Source of the DNA: Pseudomonadales bacterium
GTDB taxonomy: Bacteria; Pseudomonadota; Gammaproteobacteria; Pseudomonadales; Pseudohongiellaceae
Length of the DNA: 62,916 bases
Direction: 5' to 3'
Assembly (NCBI GenBank): GCA_022822865.1
Contig: JAJDYJ010000007.1
Location: 1 to 62,916, forward strand
The position numbers were made by a program, and so were the translations under genes. This document shows positions 32,970 through 42,218 of this stretch, piece after piece; position 1 is the stretch's first letter; each line of letters starts with the position of its first letter. Under the pieces are notes generated by a model. The model worked only from the letters and a program-made list of their open reading frames with translations. It was not told the origin of the DNA and did no database searches.

Positions 32970-34352
32970 ATGAGTAATATGGATCAGCCAGAAGAATTGA
33001 TATTGAAAAATGTACGTTGTTTCCAAGGCGAACAACGTGGAAAATTGCGCCCGATAACCTTGCTTATCGGAGAAAACAGCACAGGAAAAAGTACTTTTCT
33101 GGGATGCTTGGATGTTGTACATCAAATGCTTTCTCGGTACCGCAGACATAGTTATAGCTCTTCTCCTAACTTTAACCAAGACCCTTTCTCAATGGGATCA
33201 TTCAGGGATATTGTTCGAACAAGGCGCGGCCCAAGCGGGCGTATTGATGAATTCGAATTGGGCATAAAAATTGAAAGGAATGAGAAAAGTAAAAACATCC
33301 CCACCGAATTTATTATAAATTTTGGAGAGCGAGGTTCACAACCAGTTCCATCTTCGATAATGTACAAGTTTCAACAACATGATTTTGTAAAAATTAGCCA
33401 ATCCGAATCTGGATTGACCAATCTTTCCATCCCTGGCAAGAACGTTGAGATGAAATTTCCATTTGAAATTTCCCAATTTCAATTGGATTGGTTATTGGAA
33501 TCAATACTTTTTGAAAAGAAGAGTTTTTCTGAAGAAGCTGAAATGGTAGTGGAATATTTGGAAAGTTTGTTGAATGTGTCTGATGAAAAAAGTCGTAAAA
33601 GGCATTTGGGCATGTTCGATTTCTGGCATCCATTTCGATCAGATTTAGTATCTATAGCGCCATTGCGTGCTAAACCAAGACGTACATATGATCCTATCGG
33701 GCCAGATGATAGTCCAGAAGGTGATGATATTCCGATGTTTATGATGAAGATGCATCACTTACAATCTTCACGGTGGCAAGCCCTACATGACGACTTGGTG
33801 GAGTTCGGTGCTGAATCAGGGCTATTTTCAGATATTAAGGTAAAACGACATGGTAAACAAATCAGCGATCCGTTTCAGTTGCAGGTAAAAGTTCAATCAG
33901 GCCCTCATGTCAACATGATGGATGTCGGTTACGGTATAAGCCAGAGCTTGCCTATTTTGGTTAAGCTGCTCGCCAGCCAAGAGCAGAAACGGTCAGATGT
34001 TTCGATCGGAAGTTCTCCACGAACGTTTCTTCTACAACAGCCGGAGGTTCATTTGCACCCGAGAGGTCAGGCGGAACTTGCCAGCCTTTTTGTCAAATTT
34101 GCCAAGAAAAAAAGGAATCGTTTTGTAATAGAAACCCACAGTGATTTTGTAATTGACAGGGTTCGGATTTCAGTTCGTCAGAAAAAATTGAAGCCAGAAG
34201 ATGTTTCGATAATTTATTTCGAGCCGACAAAAAATTCTGTCAATCTTCACAATATCTCTGTTGACGAAAATGGAAATCTTCATGGTGCGCCACCGGGGTA
34301 TCGATCTTTCTTCTTAAGAGAAACTGACCAATTACTCGGATTTGGAGAGTGA
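32970..34352 (+). CDS. AAA ATPase (DUF3696/OLD-like) of an ATPase-PIN pair
   Basis: 460 residues (ATG 32970; 32979 is equally possible). Walker A LLIGENSTGKSTFLG, a long insert, then LLQQPEVHLHPRGQAELASL and FVIETHSDFVIDRVRISV, the Walker B/H-loop block of OLD-like ATPases. GC content is about 40%, far below the neighbours, with different codon use, so it is recently acquired. The next gene, a PIN-like nuclease, starts 9 bases later, so this is a candidate defence cassette. Confidence 0.85.
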   Translation: MSNMDQPEELILKNVRCFQGEQRGKLRPITLLIGENSTGKSTFLGCLDVVHQMLSRYRRHSYSSSPNFNQDPFSMGSFRDIVRTRRGPSGRIDEFELGIKIERNEKSKNIPTEFIINFGERGSQPVPSSIMYKFQQHDFVKISQSESGLTNLSIPGKNVEMKFPFEISQFQLDWLLESILFEKKSFSEEAEMVVEYLESLLNVSDEKSRKRHLGMFDFWHPFRSDLVSIAPLRAKPRRTYDPIGPDDSPEGDDIPMFMMKMHHLQSSRWQALHDDLVEFGAESGLFSDIKVKRHGKQISDPFQLQVKVQSGPHVNMMDVGYGISQSLPILVKLLASQEQKRSDVSIGSSPRTFLLQQPEVHLHPRGQAELASLFVKFAKKKRNRFVIETHSDFVIDRVRISVRQKKLKPEDVSIIYFEPTKNSVNLHNISVDENGNLHGAPPGYRSFFLRETDQLLGFGE

Positions 34353-34361
34353 AAAAAGAAG

Positions 34362-34811
34362 ATGTGTATCATAGTGGATGCGAATGTAATGGCAATTTTC
34401 TTGGCAGAACCCCAAAACGAAGTTGTTGTGCCAATCAGAAATTGGCTTGAAAATAGAGGGGGTCGTGTTGTGTATTCAACCGGTGGGAAGTTTTCAAATG
34501 AACTTTCCTATCAACAAAAAAAGGTTTTGCAAGGTTTTGTCCAAGCGGGGCTGGCAAATGTCATTGATTATTCTAATTTCTCAGATGATCAAAGATTTCT
34601 GGAAAGTAGTGAATTTTTGAAATCGGACGACCCACATATTCTTGCGCTAGCTCGATACACTGGCGCACGAGTTTTGTACACAAATGACCATAAGCTACAA
34701 GATGATTTCCGAAACAAAAGGGTAATTGACAGACCCCGAGGTAAAATTTACAAGCACCAGCGACAATCAAGGTTGCTCACTAAAAATTCTTGCCGAAGAT
34801 TTGTAAATTAG
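34362..34811 (+). CDS. PIN-like nuclease partner of the ATPase
   Basis: 149 residues. IIVDANVMAIFLAEP supplies the first Asp, SDDPHILALARYTGARVLYT the later acids, then ND(H)KLQDDF, as in PIN-domain RNases. AT-rich like its partner. Probably the effector of the two-gene cassette. It is not a classical VapC because no antitoxin-sized gene accompanies it. Confidence 0.75.
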   Translation: MCIIVDANVMAIFLAEPQNEVVVPIRNWLENRGGRVVYSTGGKFSNELSYQQKKVLQGFVQAGLANVIDYSNFSDDQRFLESSEFLKSDDPHILALARYTGARVLYTNDHKLQDDFRNKRVIDRPRGKIYKHQRQSRLLTKNSCRRFVN

Positions 34812-35044
34812 CGTATGCTAACACTAAATAGTTCTTGTCCGTAAACACCTCTTTCCCGCGCCGGGTTCGAATAAACAGCCATAAGAGGTTCATTTTTTGG
34901 AGAGGACATGGCCAAGGTGCGGATACGCGGCGCGACGGGACTGTTGCGTTAGGGGCGGAGGTGTTTTGACTGGATTTCGGGCTCCGTTGTTGGACGGAAG
35001 CGGATATGGGGGACTATCTGATGTCCGGTCTGTCAGCCAACCGT

Positions 35045-36295
35045 TCATTCACCGAAATGCCGTCCCTGATCGGGGTTTCTTCCCGATCCTTTTGCAGTCG
35101 CAGGTCGTGCCTTGCCGCGTTCCAGCGAGCTTGCAAGCAACAGAACCGGGCGCAACGGCCAGTACAGGAAGAACAGCCGGTCCGGCAGATTCACCCTGCC
35201 CAGGTCATAGGGAGGGGCGAACATTCTCGCCGACTCCCTGACCGCGCTGCGCCAGCAGGGATTGATCGACAGGGCGGTTGCCACCTGATCGATCCTCCGG
35301 GCGGCCCCCTGCAGTCCCCTTCCTCCCCTGGGCCGGGTCCAGAGGCGCCGCGTCTTGCGGGCTCTGCGCCCGGCCCACGGGCCAGACGCCAATGATGCGG
35401 CGGCTGGAGGCAACTGCACCTGCAGGTACTCCCGACACAGCCGCAACGCGGTTCCGAACACGGGCTCCACAGCCATGCCGTGACGTTGGCAATTTTCCAG
35501 CGCTTCGACCAGTCCCTCCTCCCCCGCGGAGTCGATCATCGCGGCGATGTCGCAAAGCCATTTCAGACGGCTCCACCGGTGCATCTCGCCGTGGACGCAA
35601 AGGTACAGCAGCAAATCCCTGTCGCCCAAAACCCGAAAAGTCGAATCGGCCACTGTTACCGTTTCCGCGTTGGCGGCGAGTTCGGCAAAGTCGGCGGGCA
35701 GCGCGAACGGATTGTTTGTCAGGCGGTGGTGCAGTTCAAGCGTTCCGCCCGGACCCGACAAGACCCTGTTGCAGACGTACTTCTCGAAGAAGCGGTCACG
35801 CGCCGGCGTGGGTTCAAACGAGGGCGAGGACCTTTCCCACCCGGAAGCGCGGAGGGCCTGCGCGGCCGCGCCGGCGCGGGACGGCGGAACCAGCAGGTCG
35901 ATGTCGTAGCATTCCCTTTCGAGCGGCGTTCCGAACAGGCGCACGCCAAGAGGCAGGCCCTTCAGCACCAGCGATGGGATGCCTTGTTTGTCGAGACAAC
36001 CCACCGCCAGGCGCAGTCCCGCGAGCTGGGACAATCCCCGGGCGTTCGCTGCCGCGCGCATCGGACCCAGAACGGCCTCCGCGGCGGGACTCGCCGCCCC
36101 CGCGCGGCGTAGACCCCGCAGTGCCAGGGAGACCACCCGGTGCCGCTTTGCAAGCCGCGCGAACGTGTTCCAGTCACCGACGCGCTCAAGCGCCGCTGCA
36201 TTCGTTTCGCTTCCACCTGTTCCCAAGGCTGCGCGCAGACCTGCGAACAGCCCGTCAACCACTTCCCGCGGCACATTCGCAAGCAATCCCGCCAT
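35045..36295 (-). CDS. nucleotidyltransferase family protein of lasso clusters
   Basis: 416 residues from ATG 36295 (AAGGA upstream). The uncharacterised nucleotidyltransferase fold is shown by LVLKGLPLGVRLFG around 110-123 and ECYDIDLLVPPSRAG with the metal-binding D-x-D at 131-133. Members accompany paeninodin-type lasso clusters, where their role is unresolved. The start lies only a few bases from the stop of the B2 gene, so the two form an operon. This links them to the precursors 25-35 kb away. Confidence 0.85.
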   Translation of the reverse strand: MAGLLANVPREVVDGLFAGLRAALGTGGSETNAAALERVGDWNTFARLAKRHRVVSLALRGLRRAGAASPAAEAVLGPMRAAANARGLSQLAGLRLAVGCLDKQGIPSLVLKGLPLGVRLFGTPLERECYDIDLLVPPSRAGAAAQALRASGWERSSPSFEPTPARDRFFEKYVCNRVLSGPGGTLELHHRLTNNPFALPADFAELAANAETVTVADSTFRVLGDRDLLLYLCVHGEMHRWSRLKWLCDIAAMIDSAGEEGLVEALENCQRHGMAVEPVFGTALRLCREYLQVQLPPAAASLASGPWAGRRARKTRRLWTRPRGGRGLQGAARRIDQVATALSINPCWRSAVRESARMFAPPYDLGRVNLPDRLFFLYWPLRPVLLLASSLERGKARPATAKGSGRNPDQGRHFGE

Positions 36296-36303
36296 CTGAT
36301 CCT

Positions 36304-36903
36304 TCAACGGTCGAAACCCGCGGCGGCGAATGGTGGAAACGCCGTGTAGGAGCCAACTTCCGCTCCGCCGAGAACGCATTCCCCACCGGCCACCAGCCAG
36401 GCGTGGAATTCGAGATGGCGATCCTTTGCCTCGCCGCGCCGCACGCCGAAAACCAGGGTGCTTCGCACTCCCCGGCGGCGCAACATCCATTGCCCCGCCA
36501 TCGCCTGGGGCAGACAGCGAATGCGAAAGGGTAGATGATGAGCCACTTTTCCCACGATGCGGCCCACTTTCCGTTTGGCATTTGGACTGGAAGACCCTTT
36601 ATCCGCCTCTCCGCTTCCACCATGCGGCGCCACGACGGACATTCCCATGTCCTGTTCCCGTTCAGCGGCTGATCTGCCCGGGGCAAGTTCGCCGCCGCTA
36701 TGGGTGAAAATCTCCGTCTCGTCTCCCGATTCAGCCGAAGTCTGCAAAAATCGCAGCCAAAAGCGGGCGGGGGTGAGCCGAATCAGCACAATGGCCAACA
36801 CAAGAGCCATTGCCGCCTCCAATGCGAGCAATTGCTTCGCGGCCGGCAGACGACTGAAACGGTGAAGAATTTTCAGAAGCGATCGAATTCCCATAATGAT
36901 CAT
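36304..36903 (-). CDS. lasso peptidase B2 (transglutaminase-like)
   Basis: 199 residues. N-terminal helix typical of B2 proteins (LLALEAAMALVLAIVLIRL), a variable linker, then the papain/transglutaminase-like core: RCLPQAMAGQWMLRRRG with catalytic Cys about 130, TLVFGVRRGE, and EFHAWLVAGGE with catalytic His about 157. With the B1 protein it removes the leader so the cyclase can act. It is the only B2 in the window and sits far from the precursors, cyclase and B1. ATG 36903 was chosen; 36894 is possible. Confidence 0.85.
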   Translation of the reverse strand: MIIMGIRSLLKILHRFSRLPAAKQLLALEAAMALVLAIVLIRLTPARFWLRFLQTSAESGDETEIFTHSGGELAPGRSAAEREQDMGMSVVAPHGGSGEADKGSSSPNAKRKVGRIVGKVAHHLPFRIRCLPQAMAGQWMLRRRGVRSTLVFGVRRGEAKDRHLEFHAWLVAGGECVLGGAEVGSYTAFPPFAAAGFDR

Positions 36904-37037
36904 ATTTGCCACCGCGGATATCCCTGGTGTAAATGCCACGGCGCGGATTTGGAATCAGAGACGCATTGGGCGTCGCCGAAGGCGCGAATTGCCAGATTCG
37001 TTTATCATATGTCATTCAACGTTAAGGTCAAACGGGT

Positions 37038-37316
37038 ATGACTACTATTATCGCCGAGGTATACGATGCCTTCCGCAGCGCCGGCGCCGAAGAACGGGAA
37101 GCCCGTAACGCCGCCCAGGCGTTGTCTGAAAGTCTGGCGCCTCATGAAGATATCCAGAACCTGAAAGGAGATTTGGACAGGTTGGGCGAGCGTATCGACA
37201 AACTGGATGATCGCGTGGCCAGTCTAGCCGTGGTTGTCAAGACGCAAACATGGATGTTGGGCCTGGTGGTGCTGGTAGTGGTTGTGCCGCAGCTTGTCGC
37301 ATGGTTCAGCACCTGA
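37038..37316 (+). CDS. small coiled-coil membrane protein
   Basis: 92 residues: an acidic coiled coil (IQNLKGDLDRLGERIDKLDD) and a C-terminal transmembrane helix (MLGLVVLVVVVPQLVAWF). Resembles DUF1640/CCDC90-like bacterial proteins of unknown function. Confidence 0.7.
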   Translation: MTTIIAEVYDAFRSAGAEEREARNAAQALSESLAPHEDIQNLKGDLDRLGERIDKLDDRVASLAVVVKTQTWMLGLVVLVVVVPQLVAWFST

Positions 37317-37553
37317 ACAGAAGCTTTACCGTGTCCCGCCGCCGCGTGCCAGCTGTGGGATGGAGTGCGCTGCGGAAGAAGTTGTTATCACGTTGCGCGT
37401 TTTGCCCGCAAACGTTCATGCTTCGCAACGTGGACAGAAGTGGCCGGACAAATTCGGCCAGGAAATCTTCCCAAGCCACAGCCACTGAAATTCCGCCCGG
37501 CAAGGCCCCAAGGCACACGTTCCGCTGGTAGCCCCGTCGAGCGCATCCTTGTA

Positions 37554-38306
37554 TTATTTTCGTCGAGACCGCTTGTCGAAGAGTTTCTCCATGTGCTTGC
37601 GACGGAATTCCAGAAACTCAGGAATGTTATCCGTGTCTCCCACGGGTTTATCCCACTTGAAATTGTCGAGACCCCAATTCGGGTCTTCGCAAGCTTTTAT
37701 CGCCAAAGGCGGCGGCACAATCTGGCATACGTTGCCGTAGAGTTGCCGCGCCCGCCTCTGGATCAGGCTTCGCAACCTGGGAGAAAAGTCCGTGGGGCCC
37801 AGGAAGGTACCCGGCGCGTAGGCCAGATTCGCCGCGCTCGTGAACAATCCGTACGGTTTTGGCTCCGGTGAACCGGCAGGAATATCCAGTTCCTCGCGCC
37901 AGCGGTTCCCGTATTCCTTGTGGTCGAGAATGTGCGCAAGCTGGTATCCGTCCGGTCCGCGCTTTTGAAACCGCCTGCCGGTCAAGGTGAACGCCCACAA
38001 CTGCTTTGGATAGTCGTTGTGGTCGAGCGCAAGGCATTGTGGCGGAACTTCATTCGAAGCGGCCGCTTGCCGGAACATCGCGGTTTCCTTCTTTCCGGCG
38101 TGGCGCCGAATGCCCGGAAAAACGCACGGCGACCCTTCCCAGAGATAGATTGCGGAATCGATGCCGAGCGCCTCAAGCCGGGAGGACCAGTCGGCGCCGA
38201 TGCGGCGGTTGTCCTCGGCAACAGCCTGGACGATGCCGACATCGAGAAACCGCAGATACGGTGTCGTCGCTCTGGCAAGCTTGAGCATGTCCTTGTCACT
38301 TGGCAT
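37554..38306 (-). CDS. hypothetical protein, possible HNH-like motif
   Basis: About 250 residues from ATG 38306 (MPSDKDMLKLARATT). It contains CLALDHNDYPKQLWAFTLTG and QLAHILDHKEYGNRW, whose His/Asp/Asn spacing is reminiscent of HNH-type sites, then FGLFTSAANLAYAPGTFL-like text. I do not recognise the family. It is the last gene before the plasmid-type module; 38307-38777 upstream holds only GC-rich sequence with no supportable gene. Confidence 0.6.
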   Translation of the reverse strand: MPSDKDMLKLARATTPYLRFLDVGIVQAVAEDNRRIGADWSSRLEALGIDSAIYLWEGSPCVFPGIRRHAGKKETAMFRQAAASNEVPPQCLALDHNDYPKQLWAFTLTGRRFQKRGPDGYQLAHILDHKEYGNRWREELDIPAGSPEPKPYGLFTSAANLAYAPGTFLGPTDFSPRLRSLIQRRARQLYGNVCQIVPPPLAIKACEDPNWGLDNFKWDKPVGDTDNIPEFLEFRRKHMEKLFDKRSRRK

Positions 38307-38777
38307 CGGCCATGGCGGCCAGTTTGCCGCGGGTTGTCGGGTTCTCCCCATTTGCGACAGCTCCTTGTCTTACTGCACCTTGTTCACACTTCTTGCGACA
38401 ACTGGTTTTCCACTCTTCCCGGGACTGGTTTTCCATTGCCGTTCAACGGATATCGCCGAACCGTGTCTCACCGACGCCGCGACCCGCATTCTACCGCCCA
38501 GGCGCCGCCGCACGAAGAGGCAGAGGACCGACCGGACGCGTCGGGTTCCCTGGTCGAGCGCGGGTTGCCGTGAACCGTTCCGGCGCCGGTTCGGAACCCG
38601 CGCGCCGGTCCGTTTTCCCGGCGGTCACCGACGCGGTCCGCACTGTGGCCGGGCCAGCCCGCCCAAGGCCATTTCCCCGCCACAGGCCGCCTGGAGGCGG
38701 AGCGGAGCGAGCAGGCCGGGCGCAGTCCCGGCTCCCGAGCGGGCCGGGTCTCCCCATTCGTTTTCCGGAACCCGCTC

Positions 38778-39806
38778 ATGACCGAATCCCCAACCATCCC
38801 CTCGGCGGACTACACCCTGCGCCCCAGCGAACTCGCCGCGACCCTGGCGCTGCTGGTGGAGGCCCGCCAGCCCTGCATCGTCTGGGGGCCGCCCGGCGCC
38901 GCCAAGTCGCAGATCGCCCAGCAGGTGGCCGCGAACACCAGCCGCCGATACGCCGATGTCCGCGCACTGCTGCTTGATCCCGTGGACCTGCGCGGTATTC
39001 CCTGGCGCGACGCCGACGGCCGCACGCGCTGGGCGCCGCCGGCCTTTTTGCCGCCCTCCGACGATACCGGCCGGTGGCTGATCAACCTCGAAGAATTGCC
39101 TTCGGCCGTGCCCATGGTCCAGGCCGCGCTGTACCAGCTCGTGCTGGATCGCAAGGTCGGAGAGTACGAGTTGCCCGAGGGCGCCTCGCTCATCGCCTGC
39201 GGCAACCGCGAGGGCGACCGCGGCGTGGTCCACCGCATGCCGACCCCCCTCGCCTCGCGCTTCGTTCATCTGGAAATCCGGGTGGACGCCGCCGACTGGT
39301 GCGCCTGGGGCGCATCGGCCGGAATCGCCCCGGAAGTGTTGTTCTTCATCCAGTTGTGCCCGGAGTGCCTCCACGATTTCGATCCGCAATCGAAGGAGCG
39401 CGCCTTCGCCTGCCCGCGCACCTGGGAGTTCGCCAGCCGCATCGTGAATCGCCGTCAGGGTCTGGACCCGGTCGTCGAGCGCGCCCTGCTGCGCGGCGCT
39501 GTCGGCGAGTCGGCCGCGGTGCAGTTTTCGGCCTTCCTGCGGGTCTGGCGCGAACTGCCGCATCCGCGCGCGGTGCTCGACGACCCCGAAAACGCGCCCG
39601 TGCCCGACAACGCCAGCGCCCTGATCGCGCTGTGCGGATCGCTCTACCGGCTTGCGAACGACGTCAATCTCGACGCCATCGTGACCTACGCCGGCCGCCT
39701 GCGCCGGGAGCTCGGCGAGTTCCTGGTCGGCTCCTGCGTGCGCCGCGACCGGGACCTGCAGCACACGCCCGCCTACATTCGCTGGGCTGCGGCGAAAACA
39801 CAATAA
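38778..39806 (+). CDS. MoxR-type AAA ATPase
   Basis: 342 residues. Walker A WGPPGAAKSQIAQQV at 36-50, LLDPVDLRGIPWRD, Walker B-like WLINLEELPSAVPMVQAALY and ACGNREGDRG. It is a dynein-related AAA protein of the MoxR kind. With the DUF3150 and VWA genes that follow it forms the ATPase-VWA chaperone module seen on many plasmids and phages. Confidence 0.9.
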   Translation: MTESPTIPSADYTLRPSELAATLALLVEARQPCIVWGPPGAAKSQIAQQVAANTSRRYADVRALLLDPVDLRGIPWRDADGRTRWAPPAFLPPSDDTGRWLINLEELPSAVPMVQAALYQLVLDRKVGEYELPEGASLIACGNREGDRGVVHRMPTPLASRFVHLEIRVDAADWCAWGASAGIAPEVLFFIQLCPECLHDFDPQSKERAFACPRTWEFASRIVNRRQGLDPVVERALLRGAVGESAAVQFSAFLRVWRELPHPRAVLDDPENAPVPDNASALIALCGSLYRLANDVNLDAIVTYAGRLRRELGEFLVGSCVRRDRDLQHTPAYIRWAAAKTQ

Positions 39807-39899
39807 CCCCGTGACTTCCTCGCGGCCGGCTGCCCCGACGCCGGAACCCGCTTGAGGCCTGTCGCATCCATCCTTTCGACGATTTGACCGGAGATACCC

Positions 39900-40799
39900 A
39901 TGAACCTCAATTCCGACGCCATGCTGGTCAGCCTGCGCATCAACGCCTGGTCCGGCCGGCTGTACGACCGCAAGGCCAGCGATCTGGTCGCCGCCCAGCA
40001 CGAGGCCATCGCCGGCGCGGGCCGCTACAACAAGCGCCTGCTGCCAAAGGACGCCTTCGCCGAACTCACCGCGACGATCAGCCAGGCCAGGAGCACGCAT
40101 TTCGCGCAGACCCTGCCCTGGGACGACCAGGGCAACCGCCTGCTCACCGTCGCCAATTACGACCACTACACCCGGCTGCTGGACGGCCTGCGCGAGAAGA
40201 TGGTGCGCGAGCGAACGCGTTTCATCGAGCGCTACCAGGAAAACATCGCCCGGGCCCGGGTGGATCTCGGCAAGCTGTTCCGCATCGAGGACTATCCCAC
40301 GGACGAGGCCCTGCGCGGCCGTTTTGGCGTCCGCTACCGCATCACGCCGGTGCCGGAAGCCGAACACTTCATCGCCAAACTCGCCGCCGAGGATACCGAC
40401 CGGGTGAAACGCGACATCGAGAATCGCGTGCGCGAGCGTCTCGACGACGCCGTCGCTGACCTGTACCGGCGCCTCGGGGAGGCGATCTCGCGCGTCTCCG
40501 AGCGGTTGCGCGACGACGAGGAAGGCAAGCCCCTGGTGTTCCGCAACTCGATGATCGAGAACATCCGCGAGCTGGTCGACATCGCGCCGCGCCTGAACGT
40601 GTTCGGGGACGACCGCCTCGCGAGCCTTTGCGAGCGGGTGAAGGAGAAAATCGCCAGCGTCGAGCCCGACGCGCTGCGCCCCTCGCGCAGTTTCGATCCC
40701 CAAACCCGCGTGCGCGTAAAACGCGAAGCCGATGCGCTCATCGAGCAGTTCGCGGGCTATTTTGGCGCGCCGGACGAGAACCTGCCGGAGGCGGCCTGA
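39900..40799 (+). CDS. DUF3150 protein
   Basis: 299 residues, helical and charged (YDRKASDLVAAQHEAI; FIERYQENIARARVDLGKLF). It matches the DUF3150 proteins that sit between MoxR ATPases and VWA proteins. Its TGA overlaps the ATG of the VWA gene. Function unknown. Confidence 0.85.
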   Translation: MNLNSDAMLVSLRINAWSGRLYDRKASDLVAAQHEAIAGAGRYNKRLLPKDAFAELTATISQARSTHFAQTLPWDDQGNRLLTVANYDHYTRLLDGLREKMVRERTRFIERYQENIARARVDLGKLFRIEDYPTDEALRGRFGVRYRITPVPEAEHFIAKLAAEDTDRVKRDIENRVRERLDDAVADLYRRLGEAISRVSERLRDDEEGKPLVFRNSMIENIRELVDIAPRLNVFGDDRLASLCERVKEKIASVEPDALRPSRSFDPQTRVRVKREADALIEQFAGYFGAPDENLPEAA

Positions 40800-42160
40800 T
40801 GGGCGCGCCCGCAGCGGCCGAGTCCGCCGCCCGCGTCAGCGCCTGCGTGACCGAACTGCTGCGCAAGCAACCCTTCTTCGGCGGCCTGGCCCTGCGCCTG
40901 CCCTTGCGGGCCGATCCCTCGCGCAAGACCCTGGCGAGCGATGGCGGCGAGATCCGTTACGACCCCGGCTGGGTGGCCGAGACCGGCGCGCACCTGATCG
41001 AAGCCGCGATCGCGCGCGTCGTGCTCGCCTGCGCGCTAAAACATCACACGCGGCGCGGCGGGCGGGATCCGCGGCGCTGGCAGCACGCCTCCCAGCTCGT
41101 CACCCACGCCTTGCTGGAAGAGGCGGGTTTCGTGCTTCCGCCCGGCACCGAGTCCCTGCAAGGCGTCAGCGTGGAAGAAGCGTACGAGCGCCTGCCGCCG
41201 CCGGAGGAGGACGGCCCCGGCGACAGTCCGCCGCCCCCACAAGGCGGCGCGTCCACCCCGGACGGGCAGGCGTCCGGCCGCGCCGGAGACGGAAACGATC
41301 CGCATGACGATCCGGGCGATCCGGGCGACGGAGAAGACCCGGACGCCGGCGATGGACCCGATCCCGAATCCGGCGGCTCCCCGGAAAGCGATTCCAACGG
41401 ATCCGGCGAACCGCCCAGCCACGATCCGGCGGGCACCGGCGAGGTCATGGACGCCCCCTCCGGCGAGACCGGCGCCGGCCGCGGTTCTCCCCCGCCCGAC
41501 CATACCGCCGAGGAGCAGGCCTGGGACGAGGCCATGCACCAGGCGGCGAGCCTGGCCAGGGCCGAGGGCAAGCTACCCGGCGCCATCCGGGAAGCCGTGC
41601 GCGGCGCCCATGTCTCCCGGCTCGACTGGCGCGCGCTGCTGCGCCGCCATCTGACGGACGCCGCCAAAAGCGACTACTCCTGGAGCGCGCCCAACCGGCG
41701 CTTTATCGACAGCGGCCTGTACCTGCCCTCGATCCGCTCCGAGGGCATGGAGACCCTCGCCGTCATCGTCGATACCTCGGGCTCGCTGCCGTCGGACACC
41801 CTGGCGGCGTTCTGGAGCGAGTTGCGGGAAATCGCGACGGAAATCGAGCCGCAGCGCGTGGTCGTGCTGCAAGTGGATACCGCCGTGCGGGACGCCGCCG
41901 AGTATTCGGCCTCCGACCTCCCCGACGAAGTCGACGTTCACGGCCGCGGGGGGACGGATTTCCGGCCGGGATTCGCATGGCTCGACGAACAGGGCGTACA
42001 GCCCTCCGTCTGCGTGTATTTCACGGACATGGAATGTTCGCGCTATCCGGAAAGCGAACCGCCTTTTCCGGTCCTGTGGATAAACTGGTCGGACCCGCCC
42101 CCGGAACGTGCGCGCGAGCCCTGGGGAGAACGGATCGATATCGGAAGCGCACGGAATTGA
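40799..42160 (+). CDS. VWA-domain protein (CobT/DUF2201-like)
   Basis: 453 residues. N-terminal DUF2201-like domain (FGGLALRLPLRADPS; HASQLVTHALLEEAGF), then about 110 residues of low-complexity Gly/Pro/Asp, then a VWA domain with MIDAS VIVDTSGSLPSD around 323-333. It works with a MoxR ATPase as a substrate-remodelling pair; substrate unknown. Confidence 0.88.
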   Translation: MGAPAAAESAARVSACVTELLRKQPFFGGLALRLPLRADPSRKTLASDGGEIRYDPGWVAETGAHLIEAAIARVVLACALKHHTRRGGRDPRRWQHASQLVTHALLEEAGFVLPPGTESLQGVSVEEAYERLPPPEEDGPGDSPPPPQGGASTPDGQASGRAGDGNDPHDDPGDPGDGEDPDAGDGPDPESGGSPESDSNGSGEPPSHDPAGTGEVMDAPSGETGAGRGSPPPDHTAEEQAWDEAMHQAASLARAEGKLPGAIREAVRGAHVSRLDWRALLRRHLTDAAKSDYSWSAPNRRFIDSGLYLPSIRSEGMETLAVIVDTSGSLPSDTLAAFWSELREIATEIEPQRVVVLQVDTAVRDAAEYSASDLPDEVDVHGRGGTDFRPGFAWLDEQGVQPSVCVYFTDMECSRYPESEPPFPVLWINWSDPPPERAREPWGERIDIGSARN

Positions 42161-42218
42161 GCGTATGCGGCGGCAACCCTGCGGCAGGTTTTAATTCCGC
42201 GGAAAGGGGCGCGCGTAG

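Noticed and set aside
35278-36534. 418-codon open frame opposite the nucleotidyltransferase and B2 genes
   Set aside because: Shadow of the two lasso-associated genes, which have clear family motifs.
38625-40703. 692-codon antisense open frame
   Set aside because: Opposite strand of the MoxR and DUF3150 genes; GC-rich shadow.
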